From an uncultured Legionella sp. (GTDB lineage Bacteria > Pseudomonadota > Gammaproteobacteria > Legionellales > Legionellaceae): 60,319 nucleotides of DNA. Position numbers and translations under genes: made by a program. The stretch is from NCBI GenBank assembly GCA_903877115.1, contig CAIRCS010000024.1, positions 1-60,319 of the forward strand. The letters are read 5' to 3'. Of the stretch, positions 17,320-26,139 are shown in pieces. The notes below the pieces were generated by a model, which was not told the DNA's origin, searched no databases, and saw only the letters and a list, made by a program, of their open reading frames with translations. The number at the start of each line of letters is the position of its first letter. The stretch's first letter is position 1.

Positions 17320-18447
17320 ATGGACGACAGTCGGCGTGGAGAGTATACCAAAATACCTAATATTGAGATGGTTACGCTTGGGCGCAAGTCTATGTCACGC
17401 AAAACCGCGCTTAACATATTGGGATTAGAAGGCATGCCTTCGCCTAAAGTTTATGAAGCAGCAGTGAAAAAATTATTATTGCAATATGCCGACGAACTTG
17501 GGAAGCGAGCTGAAATCCTTGCGGCCCATAATCGGTTGCACAGCGATCATGCATTTGTAGTAGAAGAGCTGCGCGCTGGTGCGAAGAAATCTTATGCAGA
17601 GTATCAAAGTACGCTCCCAAGTCTTATCACCAAAGTGGCGGGACATTCAGGGGATGAGACCTTACTTACAACCCTGGGTAAACAGATAGATAAAACAAAT
17701 AAAGAGTATTGCGCCGCTTTAGAAAATGAGGATACAGATTTAGACATGCTTACTCGTGTGTATATGGCAGCGGTTTCGAGCACAATCCATTTAGCAAAAT
17801 GCTTGATCCATAAAGAACCGGAAATTGAATTACGAGCAAACCTAGAGAAACTCCGTACAAATGTGAATGTTGCTTATGAACATGCTGAGTCACGCGATAC
17901 TAGCGCAGTGGATCCGGTTAAAGTTTTTAAACAAGAATTTGATCGCTATGTAGGGGATATTATTAAAATCAGAGATATGGAAAGAGAGGTATCTTGGCAA
18001 GTAGCTACCGGGGGCGATGAAGCAGATGAATCTTTATTGTCCTACACACGCTATCAAGAAAATCTGCAAAGTTTACACGCGAAATTAAAGCAATTGGGTG
18101 ACCATTATTTTGTTGAGATTGACAAAGATGATGCGGATGTTTCGAAATTGCAAAAAGAATTTAATAAAGGATTTAAGCATATTGTCTCAGATGCTAAGAA
18201 AGCCTTTGCGAAAGATCCTGGGATTTGGGCAAATCTGGATGTGGTTTTACAGATTTTGTTTTTCTGTACGATTGTGCCTGGACTGATCATTCTTGCTTGT
18301 GAAAAAACTGAAGACCGTAATCGCCTTTTTTACGGAGCACCCAAAGGAGAAGTGAATATTCAAGATATTTGGAAAGAATGGGAAATGGATGTTTTTCCTA
18401 ATCCAAGCGATGTTAGTTTAAAACGAGGCACTCATGGTGCTGGGTGA
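17320..18447 (+). CDS. Unknown protein with coiled-coil body and C-terminal membrane segment
   Basis: I do not recognise this 375-aa protein. GAGGG lies upstream of the ATG and a good promoter precedes it. Residues 24-90 (RKTALNILGLEGMPSPKVYE, then a long basic amphipathic helix) loosely recall helices I and II of a J-domain, but there is no HPD motif, so a DnaJ role is not supported. The middle (90-300) is highly charged helix. A hydrophobic stretch near 305-328 (VVLQILFFCTIVPGLIILAC) could anchor it in a membrane, followed by an acidic tail of about 45 residues. Its composition would suit a host-directed or envelope protein, but nothing in the sequence proves either. Confidence 0.8.
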   Translation: MDDSRRGEYTKIPNIEMVTLGRKSMSRKTALNILGLEGMPSPKVYEAAVKKLLLQYADELGKRAEILAAHNRLHSDHAFVVEELRAGAKKSYAEYQSTLPSLITKVAGHSGDETLLTTLGKQIDKTNKEYCAALENEDTDLDMLTRVYMAAVSSTIHLAKCLIHKEPEIELRANLEKLRTNVNVAYEHAESRDTSAVDPVKVFKQEFDRYVGDIIKIRDMEREVSWQVATGGDEADESLLSYTRYQENLQSLHAKLKQLGDHYFVEIDKDDADVSKLQKEFNKGFKHIVSDAKKAFAKDPGIWANLDVVLQILFFCTIVPGLIILACEKTEDRNRLFYGAPKGEVNIQDIWKEWEMDVFPNPSDVSLKRGTHGAG

Positions 18448-18523
18448 AGTGACAAGTATACCTTGAGCCCGTTGCGCGCAAATGCTAATCTTAAGGCTAT
18501 GTGCGGTTTGGGGCAGGATACTC

Positions 18524-20953
18524 ATGGCATTTGGTTTTTTTCTTATATACTTTATGGTTACCCTCATTATTTTGTATCGTCGACTTAGTCCGGTGGTGTG
18601 GGAGATTGCGTCTGGGATATATTTATTTATTGCGACGTTTGTCATTGGAATGTCTTGGATCATTGGGTTTTTTCTGTGGGCAGTTATCATTGGGTGTATT
18701 CTAATCTTGCGTCAGGAGACTGTACGGTCTCTTATTGCAAAGCAATTATTTCACACGGCCGCTCGTGCCGTGCCAAAATTATCCAAAACCGAAGAAACCG
18801 CATTGAATGCCGGTGATACTTGGGTAGAGCAAGATATTTTTCGCGGGACTTTAGATTGGGATGATTTGGCGCAAATTAATACAGAATTGAGTGACGAAGA
18901 ACAAAGTTTTTTAGATAATGAAACGCAAGCATTATGTGACATGGTCCATGAATGGGATATTGAGCAAATGCATGATTTGCCCGAATCAGTTTGGACGTAT
19001 ATTAAGGAAAAAGGGTTTTTAGGTTTGGTGATTCCCAAAGAGTATGGCGGCAAAGGGTTTTCTGCGCGTGCGCATTCCGATGTAGTCATGAAGGTTTCCA
19101 GTCGTTCCGGCGTAGCTGCAGTGACAGTGATGGTCCCGAATTCATTAGGGCCAGGCGAATTATTGGTCCATTATGGGACTGAAGAGCAAAAAGAGTATTA
19201 TTTGCCGCGTTTGGCGCAAGGTATTGATATCCCTTGTTTTGCATTAACGGAACCTCAGGCCGGAAGTGATGCTACGTCGATTCAATCTGAAGCGTTGGTC
19301 GTTAAACAAAAAATCAAAGGAAAAATGGTGTTGGGCTTATCCCTCACGCTGAGTAAACGTTGGATCACGTTGGCACCGGTTGCGACTTTGATTGGGCTGG
19401 CACTGAATCTTCGGGATCCCGATGGTTTGTTGAATGGGGAAGGGTGTGAAGGCATTACCTGTGTCTTAGTGGCACGTGATACCCCGGGCTTGGAAATTGG
19501 TAATCGGCATTTGCCTATTCAGCAACCGTTTATGAATGGGACGATTCGCGGTAAAAACATTTTTGTGCCAATCACACAAATTATTGGCGGACAAGAAAAT
19601 GCCGGACGCGGTTGGGAAATGTTAGTAGAGTGTTTGTCGATTGGGCGCTCGATTTCTTTACCTGCTCTGAGTGTTGGAACATCTGGTATTGCTTATTTAA
19701 CCAGTGGTGCATTTGGACGGATCCGCCGCCAATTTAATATTGAGATTGGTGAGTTTGAAGGAATTGAGGAAAAATTAGCTGAGATTGCAGGGCGTCAATA
19801 TTTAATTAACGCGACGCGTTTATTAACCGTAGCAGCTGTGAATGTGGGCAAAAAACCATCTGTCGCATCCGTGTTGACCAAATACTACAATACTGAATTG
19901 GCGCGTATGACCATCAATGATGCGATGGATATTCATGGCGGCCGTGCTGTTGTGTTGGGGCCGCGTAATTACCTGGCTGCTTGTTATGCTGCTATCCCCA
20001 TTTTTGTGACGGTGGAAGGGGCAAACATCATGTCGCGTAATTTATTAGTCTTTGGTCAAGGGTCTATGGCGTGTCATCCCTATGTTCGCCAAGAATTCGT
20101 GGCGGTTCGTAGCAACGACCAAGAGAAATTCAGTCAATTGATTTGGCAACATGTTTATTATTCGCTACATTGTTTCGCCAAAGCGGTTTGCTCAGCTTGG
20201 ACGGGTGGGAGATTGATTGCAGTGCCGGCCGGCCCTTTGAAAAAACATTGCCAACGTTTGGCGCGCTTAAGTCATGCTTTTGCTTGGTTGGCAGATTTTT
20301 CTCTGATTTTTTTAGGCGGATCGTTGAAACGCAAAGAGCGCTTATCTGCGCGACTGGCGGATGGCATGTCCTATTTATATATGGCGGCAGCCGCAGTGCG
20401 TTTGGCAGGAAAATATCCTGACAGTAAAGATCACCAAGTTCATGCAGCTTGGGCTCTGACGTATTGTTTTTATCACTCGCAAAAAGCAATGTTGGATTTT
20501 TGTCAAAATTTTCCGGTACGTCCGTTGGGCATTCTCATTCGCGGTTTGTTGTTTCCATGGGGACAAACTATGCGTTATCCCTCCGATCAGGCCAGTCATC
20601 ATTTGGCCCAATTGATGCAGCATCCGAATGATTATCGCCAATTGTTGACAGAGTCCATTTTTTTAAGTGGGGATCCCAAACAACCCGTGGATAGAATGGA
20701 GCATGCATTTCAATTGCTCATGGCGCATGAAGATTTGTATCATGCTATGATTGCGAAATCGCGTGACAGTCATGAAACCATGCATGTGCGATTGTTGGAA
20801 AAAGTGGCGGCAGGGGTATTATCTTCTGAAGAGGTGGATATCCTGATGAGTATTGAGAAAGCGTGTTGGGATGCTATTCAAGTGGATGAATTTGAGTTTG
20901 ATGCTGTAAATTCCAAACATTGTGATCCAGTGAACCAAGGAGATAAAATATGA
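18524..20953 (+). CDS. fadE: Acyl-CoA dehydrogenase, FadE type
   Basis: Flavin enzyme for the first step of fatty-acid beta-oxidation. The ATG at 18524 (MAFGFFLIYFMVTLIILY, 809 aa) has AGGA 6 nt upstream and fits E. coli FadE (814 aa); the start at 18482 lacks a binding site. Two N-terminal membrane helices (about 1-65) precede the dehydrogenase core. It contains IKEKGFLGLVIPKEYGGKGF, PNSLGPGELLVHYGTEEQK, CFALTEPQAGSDA, then NDAMDIHGGRAVVLGP and ITVEGANIMSRNLLVFGQG-like blocks, and the C-terminal DUF1974 region with FLGGSLKRKERLSARLADG. Its stop overlaps the next start (ATGA). Confidence 0.94.
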   Translation: MAFGFFLIYFMVTLIILYRRLSPVVWEIASGIYLFIATFVIGMSWIIGFFLWAVIIGCILILRQETVRSLIAKQLFHTAARAVPKLSKTEETALNAGDTWVEQDIFRGTLDWDDLAQINTELSDEEQSFLDNETQALCDMVHEWDIEQMHDLPESVWTYIKEKGFLGLVIPKEYGGKGFSARAHSDVVMKVSSRSGVAAVTVMVPNSLGPGELLVHYGTEEQKEYYLPRLAQGIDIPCFALTEPQAGSDATSIQSEALVVKQKIKGKMVLGLSLTLSKRWITLAPVATLIGLALNLRDPDGLLNGEGCEGITCVLVARDTPGLEIGNRHLPIQQPFMNGTIRGKNIFVPITQIIGGQENAGRGWEMLVECLSIGRSISLPALSVGTSGIAYLTSGAFGRIRRQFNIEIGEFEGIEEKLAEIAGRQYLINATRLLTVAAVNVGKKPSVASVLTKYYNTELARMTINDAMDIHGGRAVVLGPRNYLAACYAAIPIFVTVEGANIMSRNLLVFGQGSMACHPYVRQEFVAVRSNDQEKFSQLIWQHVYYSLHCFAKAVCSAWTGGRLIAVPAGPLKKHCQRLARLSHAFAWLADFSLIFLGGSLKRKERLSARLADGMSYLYMAAAAVRLAGKYPDSKDHQVHAAWALTYCFYHSQKAMLDFCQNFPVRPLGILIRGLLFPWGQTMRYPSDQASHHLAQLMQHPNDYRQLLTESIFLSGDPKQPVDRMEHAFQLLMAHEDLYHAMIAKSRDSHETMHVRLLEKVAAGVLSSEEVDILMSIEKACWDAIQVDEFEFDAVNSKHCDPVNQGDKI

Positions 20954-21360
20954 GAGGGCTTGCTGATGGTAGGAGCATTGCATCAGCTGATGCAATAGCA
21001 ACTACTGAGAATTCAAATAAGTTCTTGCGAGATACTTTAGATACGATTCTCGATAAACATCGTATGCACGAAGAATATGCAGGAGTCAATGCTGCTCTGG
21101 ATGCAAACACCCGACTTGTGCGCGTCAGATATGACTATATTGAGAATATTTCAGATAAGGCCTTTAGAGGCTTGGCGACGCCTGAGGATTTAGAAAACCT
21201 CAAAATAGGAAACATGAATTTTATTGATGCATCTATTATCGAAAATCTGAATCGGCTTGAGAGTGAGAACAATCAAATTGCTAAGGTTGTCATGCCTTTT
21301 TATATTGATGAAACGAGTCAGTTGTTACGTGGCTTTATGATTGACGGAGAACCAGCATGA
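20950..21360 (+). CDS. Unknown small protein coupled to fadE
   Basis: 136 aa, unrecognised. The ATG overlaps the fadE stop, and AGGAG lies within the end of fadE at good spacing, so translation is coupled. It is predicted soluble and mainly helical and acidic (NKFLRDTLDTILDKHRMHEE, then VRYDYIENISDKAF and IIENLNRLESENNQIAKVV). There is no signal peptide, Cys cluster or catalytic motif. Its own stop overlaps the next start. Confidence 0.8.
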   Translation: MRGLADGRSIASADAIATTENSNKFLRDTLDTILDKHRMHEEYAGVNAALDANTRLVRVRYDYIENISDKAFRGLATPEDLENLKIGNMNFIDASIIENLNRLESENNQIAKVVMPFYIDETSQLLRGFMIDGEPA

Positions 21361-21710
21361 GTCCATCTAATCAAGGCCAAAACCAGGACGAAAAAGTAGA
21401 TAAAAAAAAATTGGTAGATGATATTTGTCAGGCTTGGTTTGTTTCCCATAATATGGGCAGTGATGAAAATGGGCGAATTCATTATCGATCAAAAGACGGG
21501 GTGTTGTCTAAAGAAGTTGTTCCGCCTAATGAATTACGGCGTTTAATGGAAGATCCTGAGGTCGGTTTGGTTGCGAAAGCGAATCAACTAGCACCTAAAT
21601 TGGATTTCTCATTATTTTGGTCACCGCCAGAATTGCGGGAATATGCAGCACAACAAGCGGGTCAAGGCGGTGATGTGACACAGGGCTCTGGGCCTGCAAA
21701 GGGAGCGTAA
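21357..21710 (+). CDS. Unknown small protein, third gene of the fadE unit
   Basis: 117 aa, unrecognised, with an ATGA overlap to the gene before it. It starts with a charged Lys/Asp-rich segment, then KKKLVDDICQAWFVSHNMG, a short GRIHYRSKDGVLSKEVVPP strand region, and ends in a Gly/Gln-rich tail (AAQQAGQGGDVTQGSG). The three-gene coupling suggests it works with, or is at least dosed with, the preceding protein. It converges with murU, whose end lies 2 bp away. Confidence 0.75.
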   Translation: MSPSNQGQNQDEKVDKKKLVDDICQAWFVSHNMGSDENGRIHYRSKDGVLSKEVVPPNELRRLMEDPEVGLVAKANQLAPKLDFSLFWSPPELREYAAQQAGQGGDVTQGSGPAKGA

Positions 21711-21712
21711 TT

Positions 21713-22381
21713 TTATTTACTGGGCAAATGTTTTTCTGCCAAATGTAATTGCTCCAAATTACCAATATCAAACCATACTCCTTTATAGAGTTCTCCTGTC
21801 ACGCAATTTGATTCGGTGATTTGCCTCATTAGGGGCGTGACAGAATAACGGCCATTGAGAGCTTCTTTAAAGAAACTCGGATGATAAACGGTAATGCCTG
21901 AAAAAATATAATCTTTGTGGCTGTTGTTTAAAAAATTCTCGGCAGATAATCCATAATCGCCAATCGTTCGGTAAATGGGTTTTTCAACCAAAATAACATG
22001 CGCCAAACTATCCTGAGGTAATTTGAGCGTGCTCAAATCATAATCACAAAAAATATCTCCATTCAGAGTGATAAATGGCTCATTCCCCAATAAATGCAAG
22101 GCATTGACAATGCCTCCGCCGGTTTCTAAGGCGCCTGGTGGTTCGGGGGAAAAAATAATTTCTAAATTATGGGCGTTGGTTTTTTTGATATAGTGTTTTA
22201 TTTTCCAACCTAAATAAGCGTGATTGATGATAACTCGTTGAAATCCTGCTTGAGACAAATGCGATAAATGATGATCTAGGAGCGTCTGATTTCCTAAGGT
22301 AAATAGGGGTTTGGGGGTGCAGTCTGTCAAGGGTCGCAAACGTTCTCCACGCCCAGCTGCTAAGATCATCGCTGTTTTCAT
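21713..22381 (-). CDS. murU: N-acetylmuramate-1-phosphate uridylyltransferase (MurU-type nucleotidyltransferase)
   Basis: Transfers UMP to MurNAc-1-phosphate in the cell-wall recycling route that bypasses de novo UDP-MurNAc synthesis. The ATG at 22381 (MKTAMILAAGRGERLRPLTD, 222 aa) overlaps the amgK stop as ATGA. The nucleotide-binding motif is LAAGRGERLRPLTDCTPKPL, followed by TLNGDIFCDYDL (metal-binding GD) and VWFDIGNLEQL at the end. Pairing with amgK next to lptD is the arrangement known from Pseudomonas, which supports MurU over a generic sugar nucleotidyltransferase. Confidence 0.9.
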   Translation of the reverse strand: MKTAMILAAGRGERLRPLTDCTPKPLFTLGNQTLLDHHLSHLSQAGFQRVIINHAYLGWKIKHYIKKTNAHNLEIIFSPEPPGALETGGGIVNALHLLGNEPFITLNGDIFCDYDLSTLKLPQDSLAHVILVEKPIYRTIGDYGLSAENFLNNSHKDYIFSGITVYHPSFFKEALNGRYSVTPLMRQITESNCVTGELYKGVWFDIGNLEQLHLAEKHLPSK

Positions 22382-23385
22382 ACAGCAGTACTCTGAAAAT
22401 AAGGGTCTACTCGTTGTTTTAACCATTGACCAAATGCCTGAAATTCTGGATGCTTATCAATACAAGTGATGACATATTGGTACGTTCTTGGTAAATCGTT
22501 TAAATAGTTTGATTTGGCATCGCGTAAATGGAGGCGGCAAAAAGTACCCAGGATACGCAAATGACGTTGCAAACCGCACCAATCGAAAGCGCGTTGAAAT
22601 TCTGAAAAGGGAACCTGTTGAGCAAGGCTGGAGTGGTCATAAAAATATTGTACCCATTCATTCAACTCTTTGTTGGGAAGTTGAATATAGCAATCCTTTA
22701 AAAGAGAAACCAAATCATAAGTGATGGGTCCTAGCACGGCATCTTGAAAGTCAATGATCCCCAATGTGTGCGAAGCCGAATCTGCAGAGTCTAACAGCAT
22801 GATATTTCGGGAGTGGTAATCGCGATGCACCAAAACTTGTGGTTGGTTTGCGATTTGCAGGGTGAGCATTTGAAAAGTGTTTTGTATAAGTTGATGTTCT
22901 TCTGCTTGTAAGTTTAAGCCTAAATAGCGTTGTAAAAACCATTCGGAAAACAAGGTCAATTCTTGTAGCATGAAACCTTGATCGAATACTGGGAGTGGTA
23001 TATTTAATTGTGAATGATTCTGTTGCATTTGCATGAGGACTTGGATAGCGGATGGATACAGTGCTTGTGGATCCTGTTGCCTTAATGCTTCACTGAATAA
23101 AATATCTCCAAAATCTTCTAGGAGCGCAAAGCCTAAACTATCGTCTAGTGCATGAATTTTGGGTGTTTTGATGCCCTGCTCTGCTAGCAAGTTGCTCACC
23201 TGGACAAAGGGTTCTAATTTGAGTTTGTCTGGGGGGGTGTCCATAACAATTTGGGAAATGCCGTCATGGATCAAGCGGTAATAGCGCCTAAAACTAGCAT
23301 CTCCGGCTAATGGAACGAGAGAATAATCGTTTGAAGGGTAAATGGTTTTTAACCATTGATGCAGTGCGTTTTCACGAGTTTGCAT
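22378..23385 (-). CDS. amgK: N-acetylmuramate/N-acetylglucosamine kinase AmgK (aminoglycoside phosphotransferase fold)
   Basis: Phosphorylates MurNAc or GlcNAc at the anomeric position, feeding MurU. 335 aa with AGGAAG 8 nt before the ATG. Kinase motifs are VLVHRDYHSRNIML (catalytic HxDxxxxN) and LGIIDFQDAVLGPITYDL (metal-binding Asp). It starts back to back with lptD, so the 5' regions overlap. Recycling through AmgK-MurU is linked to intrinsic fosfomycin resistance in Pseudomonas; whether that holds here is inference. Confidence 0.9.
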   Translation of the reverse strand: MQTRENALHQWLKTIYPSNDYSLVPLAGDASFRRYYRLIHDGISQIVMDTPPDKLKLEPFVQVSNLLAEQGIKTPKIHALDDSLGFALLEDFGDILFSEALRQQDPQALYPSAIQVLMQMQQNHSQLNIPLPVFDQGFMLQELTLFSEWFLQRYLGLNLQAEEHQLIQNTFQMLTLQIANQPQVLVHRDYHSRNIMLLDSADSASHTLGIIDFQDAVLGPITYDLVSLLKDCYIQLPNKELNEWVQYFYDHSSLAQQVPFSEFQRAFDWCGLQRHLRILGTFCRLHLRDAKSNYLNDLPRTYQYVITCIDKHPEFQAFGQWLKQRVDPYFQSTAV

Positions 23386-26026
23386 GGTATACTTCCTGCC
23401 TTTGGTTGCAAATGTTGGCGTTGTGGTGATTCAGACTAAGCGATATTATACGACAAGCTGCCGGGTGTTCCTAGGTGTAATGAGTATTGGAATTCTAGGA
23501 CTGGCCTCGACTCAAGTTTATTCGCAAGATTCAGAATGGATTCAAGCTTGTGTTTGGGATAAACGCTTACGTGATAAAGCCTTTCAAGACCAAGCAGAAG
23601 TTTGTTTGGGGTGGCAAACTAATTCGACGCGTTCTCTGTGCCAAGGATCTTATTATCCTTTGCCATTATATCCTTTGTCAGATCCCAATGCTATCGAACT
23701 CAAAGCAGATGATGTGTCATTTCATCCCACTGGCCAATCTGATTTACAAGGCCATGTTCAAGTACAACAAAACCAAAGTATGATTACAGCGCGGACTGCA
23801 CAAGTGTTCCGTAATGCAACGACTCATCAAATTGATCGGGTTGAATTGGATTCAAATGTGCATTTTATGGAGCCTGGGCGTTTGATGATTGCCAAGCATG
23901 CCACTTTGAATCCACAAGACAAATCGGGTTACATCCAACAAGTGCTGTATCGTTTTGAAACAAAACACGCTGCTGCAATACTCCCTGCATGGGGAACGGC
24001 CGCATGGATACGACGTTTTGCGAACCAAAACTATCATTTGCATGCAGTAACCTACACAACCTGTGCTCCGAGAGATCGGGCTTGGGATATTAAAGCCAAA
24101 GATATTCAGTTAGATCATGCGAAGCAAACGGGGGTAGCGCATAATGCATTGTTACGTTTGGGAAAATTGCCAATTTTATATACGCCTTATTTGAGTTTCC
24201 CCACTAGTTCAGCCCGCAAATCGGGTTTTTTAATGCCTTTTGGCGGGTATACGAATGTAAATGGGTTTGATTTTGCCGCGCCCTATTATTTAAATTTGGC
24301 CCCGAATTATGATGCAACGGTGATTCCACATTATTATACTTTACGCGGCTGGATGCTGGGCGGTACAACACGGTTTTTAACGGAAAGGTCGTCAGGCATC
24401 GTTGGGGGATCAATCTTACCGCGCGATGCTGCATTTAAATCGTTTATTGCCCAAAATTCAGGACAGTTTCCCAGTTTGCAAGGATCGAAGACGGATCGCT
24501 GGTCAGTCTTGGCCCGCGAATACCTGCAAATTTTGCCTAATCTGAATTTGGATATCGATTTTCAACAAGTATCGGATGACTATTATTTACAGGATTTTAG
24601 TACGAATCTAGCTATTTCAAGTGAAAACCAATTATTGCGCCGGGCGTCCTTAGTCTATACCTCCGATCATTGGTTGATAGCTAGTTCAGTTCAATCTTAC
24701 CAAACGCTGCATGCTATTAACCAATCCGCAGTTGGAGATATTTATGATCGATTACCGCAAGTGCTGGCAAATGGAAGCTATCACGATTTGCCTCTGCATA
24801 GTGATCTGAATATATTAAGTCAATTCGATTATTTTCATTGGACCGGCACAGATCGTAGCATTCCACAAGGGACTCGATATCATTTGAATCCTATTTTGTC
24901 TCTACCCAGAATGGCGCCATGGGGCTACTTTACTCCTAGCATAGAAATGGTTGAAAATAATTATGGACTTTCAAGGAATCTAAATCCCTATGGGCTAGGT
25001 GCGTCTCAATCAGAATCATTCAATCGTATTCTACCCAGAGTTTATGTAGACAGTGGTTTAACGTTCGAGCGGGACAATGCGCGCCTATTTAACAATGCCA
25101 TGCGTCAAACGTTAGAACCTAGGTTGTATTATCTGAATGTCCCTTATCTCGACCAAAGTCAATTTCCAGCGTTTGACTCTGCATATATGATTTTTAATGC
25201 GGATCAATTATTTCGGACTAATCGATTTTCAGGGTTTGACAGGATTTCTGATGCAAATCAGTTGGCTTATGCGGTGACCACACGTTGGCTATCGCCCAAT
25301 ACAGGCCAAGAAAAAGCTAAATTTACAGTCGGACAAATCCGTTATTTTTCCCCGCGTAAAGTGCAGCTCTGCTATAACCAAAGTGGACAATGTACGGATG
25401 TCCCTCTTATCTTAGGTTATACCTCTTCGACAGCATCCTGGTCGCCTGTAGCCATGTCTGGGGTGTATACGCTCAATTATGCTTGGTCTGCCAGCTCAGA
25501 TTATGTTTGGGACCCGGCTACACAAGCTACCAATAATGCTAATGTGAATTTGCATTATCAACCTGATTCTGAGCGCATTGTAGGGCTGGGCTATAATTAT
25601 CTGGCGAGTGGCAATGTGTTGGCGCTGCAAGGCGCATTGTTGAATAATGCTAATTTTTTAACAACTGGTAATATGGTAGGGCAAACACCTTTGTTAGGCA
25701 CTGCTGCATTAAACCAAATTACGGGTTCGTATGCTTGGCCATTGAGCGAACATTGGAGTACTTTAGGTGTTTATAGCTACAATATTTCAGCGCAATACGA
25801 CATGCTGAAATTTTTTGGAGTACAATATGATTCTTGTTGTTGGGCAGCAAGATTGATAGGCGGCCAAACATTTAAAAGTTTGAGTCCTAATTCACTGATA
25901 CCTCAATATGACAATAATGTGTATTTTCAAATTTTATTAAAAGGATTGGGTTCGGTGGCTACGAGTAATCCGGAAACCACGATTCGTTCTTATTTGCCTG
26001 GATATACGAATTTGTTTCGACATTAG
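23384..26026 (+). CDS. lptD: LPS-assembly protein LptD
   Basis: Outer-membrane translocon that, with LptE, inserts LPS in the outer leaflet. The longest frame is 880 aa, but residues 1-13 look non-native. A GTG at 23423 or 23426 would give a better signal peptide (basic QTKRYY, hydrophobic VFLGVMSIGILGLA, then VYSQ), so the true start is uncertain. The N-terminal OstA/jellyroll domain spans roughly residues 100-190 (ADDVSFHPTGQSDLQGHVQV), followed by the beta-barrel. The paired Cys near the C-terminus (YDSCCWAARLIGG) matches the adjacent cysteines used in E. coli LptD disulfides. It is followed by surA and pdxA in the conserved order. Confidence 0.95.
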   Translation: MVYFLPLVANVGVVVIQTKRYYTTSCRVFLGVMSIGILGLASTQVYSQDSEWIQACVWDKRLRDKAFQDQAEVCLGWQTNSTRSLCQGSYYPLPLYPLSDPNAIELKADDVSFHPTGQSDLQGHVQVQQNQSMITARTAQVFRNATTHQIDRVELDSNVHFMEPGRLMIAKHATLNPQDKSGYIQQVLYRFETKHAAAILPAWGTAAWIRRFANQNYHLHAVTYTTCAPRDRAWDIKAKDIQLDHAKQTGVAHNALLRLGKLPILYTPYLSFPTSSARKSGFLMPFGGYTNVNGFDFAAPYYLNLAPNYDATVIPHYYTLRGWMLGGTTRFLTERSSGIVGGSILPRDAAFKSFIAQNSGQFPSLQGSKTDRWSVLAREYLQILPNLNLDIDFQQVSDDYYLQDFSTNLAISSENQLLRRASLVYTSDHWLIASSVQSYQTLHAINQSAVGDIYDRLPQVLANGSYHDLPLHSDLNILSQFDYFHWTGTDRSIPQGTRYHLNPILSLPRMAPWGYFTPSIEMVENNYGLSRNLNPYGLGASQSESFNRILPRVYVDSGLTFERDNARLFNNAMRQTLEPRLYYLNVPYLDQSQFPAFDSAYMIFNADQLFRTNRFSGFDRISDANQLAYAVTTRWLSPNTGQEKAKFTVGQIRYFSPRKVQLCYNQSGQCTDVPLILGYTSSTASWSPVAMSGVYTLNYAWSASSDYVWDPATQATNNANVNLHYQPDSERIVGLGYNYLASGNVLALQGALLNNANFLTTGNMVGQTPLLGTAALNQITGSYAWPLSEHWSTLGVYSYNISAQYDMLKFFGVQYDSCCWAARLIGGQTFKSLSPNSLIPQYDNNVYFQILLKGLGSVATSNPETTIRSYLPGYTNLFRH

Positions 26027-26076
26027 GCAATTTATCACTTTGGCACCCCGGAAATAACTTTAGGGACGTTGCCTAA
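26023..26076. repeat. Inverted repeat between lptD and surA
   Basis: ttaggcaa at 26023-26030 and ttgcctaa at 26069-26076 are perfect 8-bp complements around a 38-bp interior. The left arm overlaps the lptD stop. It may be an attenuating hairpin, since surA is otherwise co-directional with lptD. Confidence 0.4.
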
Positions 26077-26139
26077 GTTTGTTGACAGAGACAGAGTTCA
26101 GAATTTAGACTTGGGATTATTTTGCGAGGGGTAAATGGC

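Noticed and set aside
17391..17560. J-domain in the 375-aa orphan
   Set aside because: Helix pattern is only loosely similar and the HPD tripeptide is missing.
26082..26110. TTGACA before surA as a promoter
   Set aside because: The matching -10 position (ttagac) fits the consensus poorly, and surA is likely read from lptD.
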